Shown here piece after piece: positions 51,401 to 59,641 of a stretch of DNA of 64,000 nt; position 1 is the first letter of the stretch, and the number at the start of each line of letters is the position of its first letter. The position numbers were made by a program, and so were the translations under genes. The DNA is from Haliangium sp963772315 (lineage in GTDB: Bacteria > Myxococcota_A > Polyangia > Haliangiales > Haliangiaceae). The notes beneath the pieces were generated by a model. It did not search any database, was not told the DNA's origin, and saw only the letters and a list, made by a program, of their open reading frames with translations. The stretch is from positions 2,232,001 to 2,296,000 of the forward strand of contig CAVYWJ010000004.1 of assembly GCA_963772315.1 (NCBI GenBank), given 5' to 3'.

Positions 51401-51736
51401 CCGCGTCCGAGCGATGGGCACCTGGGCTGCCGAGAAGGGTATGGGCGCGCGGGTGATGGCGACCTGGAGCGCCAGGAGACGATCGGGCGCGCGGGTGATG
51501 GCGGCCTGGAGCGCCAGGAGACGATCGGGCGCGCGGGTGATGGCGACCTGGAGCGCCAGGAGACGATCGGGCGCGCGGGTGATGGCGACCTGGAGCGCCA
51601 GGATGTGATCGGGCGCGCGGGTGATGACGATCTGGAGCGCCAGGATGCGATCAGGCGCGCGGGTGATGGCGACCTGGAGCGCCAGGAGACGATCACCCCC
51701 GCGCCCCCTGGCGATCTGGGCTGCCCAGGTGGGCTC
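51401..51736. repeat. second 42-bp-period tandem array (6 good + 2 degenerate units)
   Basis: Six units of GGGCGCGCGGGTGATGGCGA plus CCTGGAGCGCCAGGAGACGATC (42 bp) run from 51443 to 51694 with only a few substitutions. Degenerate units with the same register lie at 51401-51442 and 51695-51736. Each good unit has the dyad CCTGG-AGCG-CCAGG (one copy starts TCTGG); the outer right unit keeps a dyad with changed sequence, CTGGG-CTG-CCCAG. A plus-strand frame through it encodes GRAGDGDLERQETI repeats, without a good start or end. The array lies between the DUF4351 gene starting leftward at 51248 and a gene starting rightward at 52040. Confidence 0.9.
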
Positions 51737-52039
51737 GGTCCTTCCGCCGGGTGCGAGCCGGGACGCGCAGGGCGAGCACGCCGGCGAGCGGATGCGCGAT
51801 GTGGGTGACAGCGACGAAAATCACATCTGCCTCACCCGAGCTCAGAAATATTCTCGGTGGCCACCCGGGTAGCCAGGGATTCTCCCTAAGAAGAATTCTG
51901 ATTTTGCCGGTTGACCGCAAAAAAGATCCGTTTTGTCCGTGCACGCTCGCGACTCCTGCATTAGAGAAAACAAGACAGCGTCGAGCTCGAGGCCCGCGCC
52001 CATGGTGTAGCCGGGGCTGGCTCGTGCAGGAGGAACAAC
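51737..52039 (+). promoter_or_regulatory. AT-rich upstream region of the gene at 52040
   Basis: About 300 bp without a gene. It has A/T-rich patches around 51820-51860 and 51890-51935 that could carry promoters, a near-perfect 16-bp palindrome (GGCCACCCGGGTAGCC, 51859-51874), and an AGGAGG ribosome-binding site 7-8 bases before the GTG at 52040. Confidence 0.4.
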
Positions 52040-52778
52040 GTGGCAGACAGTTACATCGATAATGGAGAAGTCAGTGAGTATGGTCGTTACTTCTGGAACG
52101 AGGCCGCCAGGTTGCTAGGTCTCTCGACCGTCGTCGACATGCAGGCGCTGCGTCTGCTCGTGCTGGCCGAGGTGGAGGCCATGGAGGCCAAGCTCGGTCA
52201 GGCGCGCGCGCAGCAGAACGGCGCCCGCCTCGGGCGCAGCAGCACGTCCGAGGCCACCGTCGATCTCAACGACTGGCTAAACCGCTTCTTCTATCACCTC
52301 AAGACCGTACCGGCGGACGCTGCGATCGATCACGAGGCCTTCTTTCCCACCGGCACCCTCGACAGGATCGAGAAGCTCAAGCCGGCCGACCTGCTCGACC
52401 GTAGCGCGGCCGTGCTGGTCGGCTTCACGTCGCCGCGCAACGCGACGCTGCCCGGCGGGGCCGAGTGGCAGGCCGGCATCGCCGGCGCCCGCACCACGCT
52501 GCAGGAGGCCATCGCGGGCAAGCATGGCTCCCGGAGCGACACCAAGGACGCGGTGAGCCTCCATGGCCGAGACCCGCCAGCGCTTCCTCAACGTGTACAA
52601 CAACATGGCCAAGCGCCTGGTCCACGCCGTGCTCGCGGAGGTCGGCCGGCTGGACGAGTACCGCCGCTTCTTCCTCGACCTGCAGGTCAACGAGGACGGC
52701 AGCCGTATCACCGAGCCCGAGCTGCCGCCCACGCAGCCCGGCGCCGAGCCCGCCCCGCCCGACGCTCCGGCCGTCTGA
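52040..52778 (+). pseudogene. uncharacterised helical protein, one +1 frameshift
   Basis: Starts at GTG 52040 after AGGAGG: MADSYIDNGEVSEYGRYFWN, then LRLLVLAEVEAMEAKLGQAR, NDWLNRFFYHLKTVPADAA and GGAEWQAGIAGARTTLQEAI. Near 52560 one extra C separates DTKDAVSL from MAETRQRFLNVYNNMAKRLV, which continues HAVLAEVGRLDEYRRFFLDL and a Pro-rich end at 52778. Repaired length is about 245 residues. Mostly alpha-helical with no known domain. Alternatively the ATG at 52563 starts a separate 71-residue gene. The sigma factor gene follows after about 110 bp. Confidence 0.6.
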
Positions 52779-52889
52779 TCGGCCCCGGCGCCGGTCGCCC
52801 CTCGGCGGGGAGGACGGACCGGGCTGCCTTCTCGTGCGCACGGGCGTCGTGTTATAGGAATGCTGGCCGCATTCGCGGCACGGCATCCC

Positions 52890-53534
52890 ATGGATAATGA
52901 ACAGGAGAGAGTCCGCAGCGCGCTCGCCGGGGATCCCGCGGCGGTGCACTGGCTGGTCTCGCACCTGTCCCCGGTCATCCAGGCCCGGGTAGCCCGCGCC
53001 TTGCTCCGCCGCGCCTCTGGCGGTCGCTCGACCCGGCAGGAGGTCGAGGACATGACGCAGGAGGTGTTCGTGGCGCTGTTCGAGGACGGCGGCAAGGTGC
53101 TGCGCTCGTGGGAGCCCGAGCGGGGCATGTCGCTGGCCAACTTCACCGGGCTGGTGGCCGAGCGCCAGGTGGCCGCGATCCTGCGCAGCGGGCGGCGCAG
53201 CCCCTGGACCGAAGACCCCACCCTGAGCGAAGACCTCGAGCGTCCCAGCGACGACGCGCAGGGCGCGGAGGCGCGGCTGGCGTCGCAGCAGATCCTGGCC
53301 GTGCTCCTCGACCGGGTGCGGGCGACGCTGTCGCCCAAGGGCCTGGATCTGTTCGAGCGCCTGTACGTGCGCGAGGAGAGCGTGGAGGCCGTGTGCGCCG
53401 CTACCGGCATGTCGCCCGACGCGGTCTACGCCTGGCGCAGCCGGCTGGGCAAGCTGGTGCGCACATTCGTCGAAGAAGAAATGTCAGATTCCGTGGAGAC
53501 GTCGCAAATACCCAGGCGAGGTGTCCGTTCATGA
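52890..53534 (+). CDS. RNA polymerase ECF-type sigma factor
   Basis: 214 residues from MDNEQERVRSALAGDPAAVH at 52890 (an upstream start at 52860 adds 10). Region 2 has RQEVEDMTQEVFVALFEDGG and WEPERGMSLANFTGLVAERQ; region 4 has LSPKGLDLFERLYVREESVE and ATGMSPDAVYAWRSRLGKLV, the -35-binding HTH. Its stop overlaps the start of the next gene (ATGA). It probably directs transcription of its own operon and is held by the membrane protein encoded next. Confidence 0.88.
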   Translation: MDNEQERVRSALAGDPAAVHWLVSHLSPVIQARVARALLRRASGGRSTRQEVEDMTQEVFVALFEDGGKVLRSWEPERGMSLANFTGLVAERQVAAILRSGRRSPWTEDPTLSEDLERPSDDAQGAEARLASQQILAVLLDRVRATLSPKGLDLFERLYVREESVEAVCAATGMSPDAVYAWRSRLGKLVRTFVEEEMSDSVETSQIPRRGVRS

Positions 53535-54430
53535 AGCAAGACGAGCTCCTGGACGAGCTGGGCCGGCTGGCCCGGACGCAGGCGGAGCAGAGCGCGGCCG
53601 GCGACGCCGATGCGGACGATCTCCTGCGGCCGCTCGACGCTGCAGCCCACGACCGCATCGTGGCGCGGCTGCTGCCGCTGGTGCGGCCCGACGTGCGACC
53701 GGACGTGCAATCGGTCGCGCCACCGGGACACGCGACCGACGCCCCGCGGGCCCAGGCGCTGACCGACACGCCGGGCAACACCGCGGGTGCCACGCCGGGC
53801 AACACCGCGGGTGCCACGCCGGGCAACACCGCGGGTGCCACGCCGGGCAAAACCGCGGGCGACACGCCGGGCCATGCCCGGATCACCGGGGCGGACCGGG
53901 GCAAGCGCTCCGCGCAGGCTGTCTCGCGCCGGCCACGGCGCTGGCTGATGGCGGTCGCTCCGGCGCTGGCCGCGGCCGCGGTGCTGCTGTTCCTGGTGAG
54001 GCCGCAGGCGGGCGCTCCGCTGCCGGCGTATGCGCTGGAGCTGAGCGGAGGGCGGGCGGCCGAGCGTGGCGCGGCTGCGGATGCGATCATCCGGGTCGGG
54101 CCCGGGGACCGCGTGTCCGCGGTGCTGCGGCCGGCCACGGCGATCAGCGGCGAGGTGGCCGTACGGGTGTTCGTCGACGGGCAAGCGCTGCCGGAGGCGC
54201 CGGCGCGGGAGGTCGAGCAATCGGCCGACGGTGCCCTGCGCATCTCGGGCCTGGGCCCGGCGCTGGCCGCGCTGGCGCCAGGACGTCACCGGCTGCAGCT
54301 CGCGGTCGGTCGGCCCGGACGTCTGCCGGACGCGCTGCCGGCAGCGCTCACGGGCGCGCGGCCGCCGTCCGGGGCTGTCGCGGATGGTGTGCAGCTCCTC
54401 AGCTACGAGGTCGAGCGGCTCCCGCCGTGA
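53531..54430 (+). CDS. putative membrane-bound anti-sigma factor
   Basis: 299 residues. A helical N-terminal region of about 55 residues (MKQDELLDELGRLARTQAEQ, AAHDRIVARLLPLV) would bind the sigma factor in the cytoplasm. A low-complexity repeat linker (TPGNTAGA) follows, then a single transmembrane helix (WLMAVAPALAAAAVLLFLV near 138-157). The extracytoplasmic C-terminal domain of about 140 residues is beta-rich (YALELSGGRAAERGAA, GEVAVRVFVDGQALPEAP). No zinc-binding ZAS motif is seen. Role is inferred from position: it overlaps both the sigma gene and the CHAT gene. Confidence 0.7.
   Translation: MKQDELLDELGRLARTQAEQSAAGDADADDLLRPLDAAAHDRIVARLLPLVRPDVRPDVQSVAPPGHATDAPRAQALTDTPGNTAGATPGNTAGATPGNTAGATPGKTAGDTPGHARITGADRGKRSAQAVSRRPRRWLMAVAPALAAAAVLLFLVRPQAGAPLPAYALELSGGRAAERGAAADAIIRVGPGDRVSAVLRPATAISGEVAVRVFVDGQALPEAPAREVEQSADGALRISGLGPALAALAPGRHRLQLAVGRPGRLPDALPAALTGARPPSGAVADGVQLLSYEVERLPP
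53768..53863 (+). repeat. 24-bp coding tandem repeat, 4 copies
   Basis: ACGCCGGGCAACACCGCGGG plus TGCC, four copies (the last with two changes), encodes TPGNTAGA repeated in the linker between the putative sigma-binding part and the membrane helix. Confidence 0.9.
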
Positions 54431-57240
54431 AGACGACCGAGCGTCCGGCACTGGCGCTGGAAGCGGTATGGCTCGCGGCGCTCGCGTGCTGCGCCTGCCG
54501 TGATCGCGCCAGGCCGGCCACGCCGGTCGAGCCGCCCGCGGTCGAGGTCGCGTTTGCCGGCTGCACGCTGACGCGCCCGGGGTGGATCTGCGAGGTCGAG
54601 CCCGGCACCCCGATCACGGTCTGGGCCCGGGCCGTGGACGGCGCGGGCGAGGGCGAGGTGACCCTGGCCGCACCCGAGGCCGCGCCCGCGATCATCATCG
54701 ATGGCGGCAGCCGCTGGTCGGTTTCGGGACAGCCGGGCCACGACATCGAGATCCACGTGCGCCGCCGCGGCCAGGCCGAGCCGGTCCGCCAGGTGCGCAT
54801 CCAGGTGCGAGCGGCGCCGGTCGATCCGGTGCTGGTCACGGCCACGGCGCTGCGCAGGGAAGGCCGGCTGGCCGAGGCCGCCGCCGCGATCCCCGAGGCG
54901 ATCCCCGAGGCGATCCCCGAGGCCATCCCCGAGGCCATCCCCGAGGCGATCCCCGAGGCCATCATCGACCCCGTGACCCGCACGCGCCGGCAGTCCCTGG
55001 CCGCGCGCATCGCGCTGGCCGCGGGCGATCGCGATGCTGCCGAGCGCGGTCTCACCGGCAGCCTCGACGCCGCCGAGCGCGTCGGGCTCAGCTCGCAGGC
55101 CGCGCTGGATGCCATGGCCCTGGCCTGGCTGCGCACGGATCAATGGGCCCGCTACCAGGAGGCGCGCGCGGCCATCGACCGCGCCGAGCGCCAGCAGGGC
55201 GACTACCCTGAAGCTCGCGCGCACGTGCCGTATTACCGCGCCCTGGTGGCGCTCGAGACCGGCGACCTGCGCTCGACCCTGGACGAGCTCGATCGAGCCG
55301 CCACATGGTCGCAGCGCCTCGATCGCGGCGACCTGGCGATCGCGGTACGGCAGCTGCGCGCCCGGGCGCTGCAGTCTGCCGGGCGTCACGACGAGGCCGC
55401 GCAGGAGATCGCGCACCTGCGCGCCGGCGCGGCCGAGGCGGATATCTGCAGCCGCGCGTACCTGGCGCTCAACGCGGCCTGGATCGCGCTGCTCCAGCGC
55501 GAGGCCGAGCCCGCCCGCGTGCCGGACGTGGATCCCATTCCCCTGCTGGAAGAGGCGCTGCGGCTGTTCTCCGGCGCCTGCGAGAACCCGGCCGAGCGGG
55601 CCAACGTGCGCGTCAACCTGGCCCTGGCCGAGATCCACGCCGGGCGTCCTGCGCGCGCTGCCGTCCATCTGTCCGGCGCGCGCGCCGAGCCGGTCGCGCT
55701 CAGCGTGCGCGTGCGCCTGTGGATCCTCGACATCGAGGCCCGCGCGGCCCTGGCCACGGGCCGGGCCGCCGAAGCGCTGGCCCAGGCAGCGCGCCTCGAA
55801 GCGCTGGCCCAGGCGGCATCGTCTCCCGAGGCGCACTGGCGCGCGCTCTCGCGCCAGGCCGACGCGCTGGAGGCCCTGGGCCGGCGGGACGAGGCCGCCT
55901 GGGCCGACGCCCGCGCCGAGGCCGGGCTCTCGGCCGAGGTCCTGCGGGTGCCCATCGAAGCCGGCCGCGAGGGCTTCCTGGCCCAGCGCGAGCAAGGCAC
56001 CGCCCAGCAGATACGGCGACTGCTCGCGCTCGGACGCACGGATGCGGCCCTGGCCGCGGCCCGGCGCGCCCGCCGTCGCGCCATCGAGGCGCTGCACACG
56101 GCCCGGCGCCTGGCCGCGCTGGAGCCGGGCGCCCGGCAGCGCTGGGAGGCGGCCGTGGTCACCTATCGCCGCGAGCGCGAGGCGCTCGACGCCGAGGCGG
56201 CCGACGACTGGCGGCTGGCCACCGAGCGTCTGGGCGAGGCACTGGCTGCGCGCCAGGCCCGCCGCTACCGCATCGACCGCGCGGTCGACGAAGCCGTGGC
56301 AGCGCTGGCGCTCGACGCCGGCACGGGCGACACCGCGCTGCGTGCACCGGCGCCCGGGGAGCTGCTCCTGGTGATGCATCCGGCCAGCCGCGGCTGGTAC
56401 GTGTTCGCCGCCGACGCGCAGTCCGTGATCGTCCACCGGGTCGACGATCCGGCCCAGGCCCTGGCCGGCGTCGGTGCTGGTGTCGGTGCTGATGTCGATT
56501 CTGGCGTCGGTGCCGCATTCGACGCTGCCATCGGGCGCAGCGCGCGGGTGACGATCCTGCCCTACGGGGCGCTGTGGAGCCTCGATCTGCACGCCCAGCC
56601 CTGGCGCGGGCAGCCGCTGGTCCTGTCGCGGCCGGTCGCGTACGGGCTCGATCTGCCGCCGCTGGCCGCGCCTGTGACGGCACCCGTCCCGCGCATCCTT
56701 CTGGTCGACGATCCCACCGGCGATCTGCCGGCCGCGCGCGACGAGGCCGGCGTGCTCGCCGCCTTGCTCGGCGCACGCGGCGCGTTCGACCACCTGTCCG
56801 GCGATGACGCGACCGGCGCCGCCGTGCGCGCGGCCTTGCCGCGGACGACGCTGTTTCACTATGCCGGCCACGGCCGCTTCGCGGGCTGGGAGAGCCACCT
56901 GCCCCTGGCCGGCGACAGCCAGCTGCGCATCGGTGACATCCTGACCCTGGCGCGTGTGCCGGAGCGCGTGATCCTCAGCGGCTGCGAGACCGCGCGTACG
57001 AGCTCCCGGGCCGCCCCGGAGTCGCTCGGCATCGCGCAGGCCTTCCTGGCCGCCGGCGCGGCCGAGGTCGTGGCCGCCGTGCGTCCCGTCGACGACGCGC
57101 TGGCCGCTGCGCTCGGTCCCTTGCTCCACGCCGGCGCCGCCGACCTGGATCTCGTGCTCGCCCTCCAGCGGGCTCAGATCGACCTCGCGCGCACCCACGC
57201 CGCCACCGACTGGCCGGCGTTCCGCGTCCTCATCCGTTGA
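54427..57240 (+). CDS. TPR-CHAT caspase-like protein, predicted lipoprotein
   Basis: 937 residues from a GTG overlapping the previous stop (GTGA). The N-terminus (AVWLAALACCACRDRARP) looks like a lipoprotein signal, which would place the protein outside the cytoplasm. A beta domain of about 110 residues is followed by an IPEA repeat, then TPR-like helical repeats from about 170 to 620 (AGDRDAAERGLTGSLDAAER, ARVRVNLA-type helices). The C-terminal CHAT protease domain has RTTLFHYAGHGRFAGWESHL with the catalytic His near 812 and PERVILSGCETARTSSRAAP with the catalytic Cys near 852, both intact. CHAT proteases are separase/caspase relatives; substrates here are unknown, the adjacent anti-sigma protein being an obvious candidate. 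Confidence 0.9.
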   Translation: MKTTERPALALEAVWLAALACCACRDRARPATPVEPPAVEVAFAGCTLTRPGWICEVEPGTPITVWARAVDGAGEGEVTLAAPEAAPAIIIDGGSRWSVSGQPGHDIEIHVRRRGQAEPVRQVRIQVRAAPVDPVLVTATALRREGRLAEAAAAIPEAIPEAIPEAIPEAIPEAIPEAIIDPVTRTRRQSLAARIALAAGDRDAAERGLTGSLDAAERVGLSSQAALDAMALAWLRTDQWARYQEARAAIDRAERQQGDYPEARAHVPYYRALVALETGDLRSTLDELDRAATWSQRLDRGDLAIAVRQLRARALQSAGRHDEAAQEIAHLRAGAAEADICSRAYLALNAAWIALLQREAEPARVPDVDPIPLLEEALRLFSGACENPAERANVRVNLALAEIHAGRPARAAVHLSGARAEPVALSVRVRLWILDIEARAALATGRAAEALAQAARLEALAQAASSPEAHWRALSRQADALEALGRRDEAAWADARAEAGLSAEVLRVPIEAGREGFLAQREQGTAQQIRRLLALGRTDAALAAARRARRRAIEALHTARRLAALEPGARQRWEAAVVTYRREREALDAEAADDWRLATERLGEALAARQARRYRIDRAVDEAVAALALDAGTGDTALRAPAPGELLLVMHPASRGWYVFAADAQSVIVHRVDDPAQALAGVGAGVGADVDSGVGAAFDAAIGRSARVTILPYGALWSLDLHAQPWRGQPLVLSRPVAYGLDLPPLAAPVTAPVPRILLVDDPTGDLPAARDEAGVLAALLGARGAFDHLSGDDATGAAVRAALPRTTLFHYAGHGRFAGWESHLPLAGDSQLRIGDILTLARVPERVILSGCETARTSSRAAPESLGIAQAFLAAGAAEVVAAVRPVDDALAAALGPLLHAGAADLDLVLALQRAQIDLARTHAATDWPAFRVLIR
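54889..54960 (+). repeat. 12-bp coding tandem repeat, 6 copies
   Basis: ATCCCCGAGGCG or ATCCCCGAGGCC six times in a row encodes IPEA repeats between the N-terminal beta domain and the TPR region of the CHAT protein. Confidence 0.9.
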
Positions 57241-57320
57241 ACATCGCGCTGCCCGGCCGACACGCCGCGTGGCCAGCGCGCGCTCGCGTCCCTGTCCCTT
57301 GCTTACCAGGAGAGGTCCTC

Positions 57321-59519
57321 ATGCGTATCTACCCCTGCATCGTCATTGCCGTCGCTGTCACCGCTGCCGCCGCGGCCTGTGACAGCCCCGGCACACCGAG
57401 CATCGAGCATGCCGGCGCGGCCCTGCTGGTCGACGCTGCCGAGTGCCCCATCGCGGCGAGCACCTGCGTGGAAGTCGCGCCCGCGGTGACCGCGGCGGAC
57501 GCCTGTCCCGGGGATCGCTGGATCGCCTATCTGGGCCCTGACGGCAGCGTCTGCCCGCTTCCGAAAGCCGGGCTCGGCTGGAAGGGTGGCTCCCTGTTCG
57601 GGGCCGCAGGCACCAGCCCGTCGTGGGGCCTGGCGCCGGGGCTGAAGCCCTTCTGCGTGTACACCTGGACCGGCGCGACGCCGCCGACCAAGGCCAACAC
57701 CGACGCGCTGCGCGCCCAGCTCGACGGCAAGGTCGTGAGCGTGGAGCCCGACTGCAACGTCGTCGTCCAGGCGTCCAGCGAGATCGTCGACGAGAGCTGG
57801 GAGCAGCTCCACGACCACGTCCACGAGCACGTCGGGTTCCTCGATCCGCTGCCGCTGGACCCGACCCGGCGGCCGCGCACGGTGCGCGTGGCCGTGCTCG
57901 ACTCGGTGCCCACCGGCTACCAGCCGGGATCGGGCAACACCGGCGACTCGCCGCACGGCTGGGCCGTGGGCCGCGCGATCCGCGAGCTGAGCTGCCCGCG
58001 GCCGCAGGATGCGGGGTCGGCCTGCAACTCGGTGATCTCGACCCACCTGGCCCTGCCGCTGGACGCCGGCGGCGAGGCGGATCCCGTCCATGGCGGCTAC
58101 TATGGCCGCATCACCGACGTGGCCGTGGCCGTGGCCGACGCGGTCAACGCCTGGCGGCTCCACAATCAAGGCCGTTTGCCGGGCGCGCTCGACTATCAGA
58201 GTCGCTTGATGGCCAACCTCAGCGTCGCCTGGGAGGCGGAGTGGGGCGGCATCCCTGCAGGCGCCGGCGGCAACGCGCTGTCGCCACGCACACGCGCCGT
58301 GTACGCGGCCCTCACGCACCTCAAGTGCTGGGGCGGGGTCGCGGTCGCGGCGGCCGGCAACGATCCCGGCGGCGCCGAGCCGGTCACGGGCGCGATGTTG
58401 CCCGCGGCGTGGGAGACCGAGCCAGCCCCGGGCGCCCCGGCGTGCGCGGCCTTCGAAGGCGCCGGCTACGCAGCCGGGCTGCCCCTGCCGCTGTTCCCTC
58501 CGGCCGGCACCTACAACCCGCTGGTGCACGCGGTCGGGGCGGTGCGCGCCGACGATCGTCCCATCGCCGCGACCCGGCCCGCGGGCCGGCCACGGCTGGC
58601 TGCACTGGGCGCGCACGTGGTCGCCGCGGATCACGACAGCGGGGGCGAGATTCCCACGGCCGTGCAGACCGGCAGCTCGATGGCGGCGGCGGTCGTCAGC
58701 GGCAGCACCGCCGCGGCCTGGGGCTACGCCCCCGATCTGACCGGCGCCGAGCTGATGGCGCTGGTGTTCAACGCCGGCATGGATCTCGGCCAGCCGGCCG
58801 ATTTCTGCTTTGGCGGACGGCCCTGTCCGTTTCCCGTGGGCCACCCCGTGCGACGCATCCGGCGCGTGGAGGTCTGCAGCAGCGTCGCGGCCGTGTGTGC
58901 CGCCGGCGGCGGGCGTTGCCCGGCCACGCCGCCCACCTGCACGACGCGGCTCGCAGGGAGCGGAGCCCTGCCGGTGCCCACCGGCGCGATGCTGCTCGCG
59001 ATCGACCGCGTCGCCGCGGCCGAGGCCGGCGTCCACGCAGCCGTGGAGTACGGACAGTCGCTGCCACCCCTGGAGGTGTGCGGCCATGACGGCTTCCAGA
59101 GCGACACCTTTCGCTACGCGGAGAGCACCTGTCCCTTCCGGCAGTGGGGACCGCGGCCGATCCCGCGACCGCACGCGGCCCCGCAGCCGGGCGGCAACCC
59201 GTGCCCGGCCTGCTGGCTCTCCCTGAGCGCGACGGCGAGCGGCTACCAGGGCAGCCTCTACATCAGCATCGACCCCGACTATCCCTACGCGGTCACCGGC
59301 GGCACCGTCGACATCCCCGGCCACGGCGAGATCGATCTCGCCGCGGTAGGGACGCTCGCGCCCGGCGACGAGGCCAAGGTGACCGGCATCCCCATCGACG
59401 GCCAGGGCGCGTTCGACGCCGCGACCATCAACTTCCGCGACGCCGAGATCAAGACCGACGGCACCTACGTCCCGGTTAACTCGGCGTCCAGCAACGAGCT
59501 GGTCGTCTGGACCGAGTGA
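57321..59519 (+). CDS. S8 (subtilisin-like) serine protease lipoprotein
   Basis: 732 residues from ATG 57321 behind AGGAGAGG. Signal and lipobox MRIYPCIVIAVAVTAAAAAC. The catalytic triad is readable: Asp in VRVAVLDSVPTG near 193, His in GDSPHGWAVGRAI near 211, Ser in VQTGSSMAAAVVSG near 452, with the oxyanion Asn probably in VAVAAAGNDPGG. A Cys-rich stretch and a beta domain (SLSATASGYQGSLYISIDPD) form the C-terminus. It follows the CHAT gene by 80 bp on the same strand and is probably in the same operon. Exported and surface-anchored by prediction. Confidence 0.9.
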   Translation: MRIYPCIVIAVAVTAAAAACDSPGTPSIEHAGAALLVDAAECPIAASTCVEVAPAVTAADACPGDRWIAYLGPDGSVCPLPKAGLGWKGGSLFGAAGTSPSWGLAPGLKPFCVYTWTGATPPTKANTDALRAQLDGKVVSVEPDCNVVVQASSEIVDESWEQLHDHVHEHVGFLDPLPLDPTRRPRTVRVAVLDSVPTGYQPGSGNTGDSPHGWAVGRAIRELSCPRPQDAGSACNSVISTHLALPLDAGGEADPVHGGYYGRITDVAVAVADAVNAWRLHNQGRLPGALDYQSRLMANLSVAWEAEWGGIPAGAGGNALSPRTRAVYAALTHLKCWGGVAVAAAGNDPGGAEPVTGAMLPAAWETEPAPGAPACAAFEGAGYAAGLPLPLFPPAGTYNPLVHAVGAVRADDRPIAATRPAGRPRLAALGAHVVAADHDSGGEIPTAVQTGSSMAAAVVSGSTAAAWGYAPDLTGAELMALVFNAGMDLGQPADFCFGGRPCPFPVGHPVRRIRRVEVCSSVAAVCAAGGGRCPATPPTCTTRLAGSGALPVPTGAMLLAIDRVAAAEAGVHAAVEYGQSLPPLEVCGHDGFQSDTFRYAESTCPFRQWGPRPIPRPHAAPQPGGNPCPACWLSLSATASGYQGSLYISIDPDYPYAVTGGTVDIPGHGEIDLAAVGTLAPGDEAKVTGIPIDGQGAFDAATINFRDAEIKTDGTYVPVNSASSNELVVWTE

Positions 59520-59641
59520 GCGAGCGAACCTGAGTGCGCATGACAAAAAAAGATCGTCTTCGATGTCAGATCGAGCGCGGGCAGAGCAAATACCCCTTCG
59601 AACCCGAGATGAACTCGTTCGACTCACAAGGAGTACTTGCC

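Noticed and set aside
52040..59519. Type III-E CRISPR (craspase) locus
   Set aside because: TPR-CHAT and sigma factor are present, but no gRAMP effector, Csx30/Csx31 or repeat array is seen.
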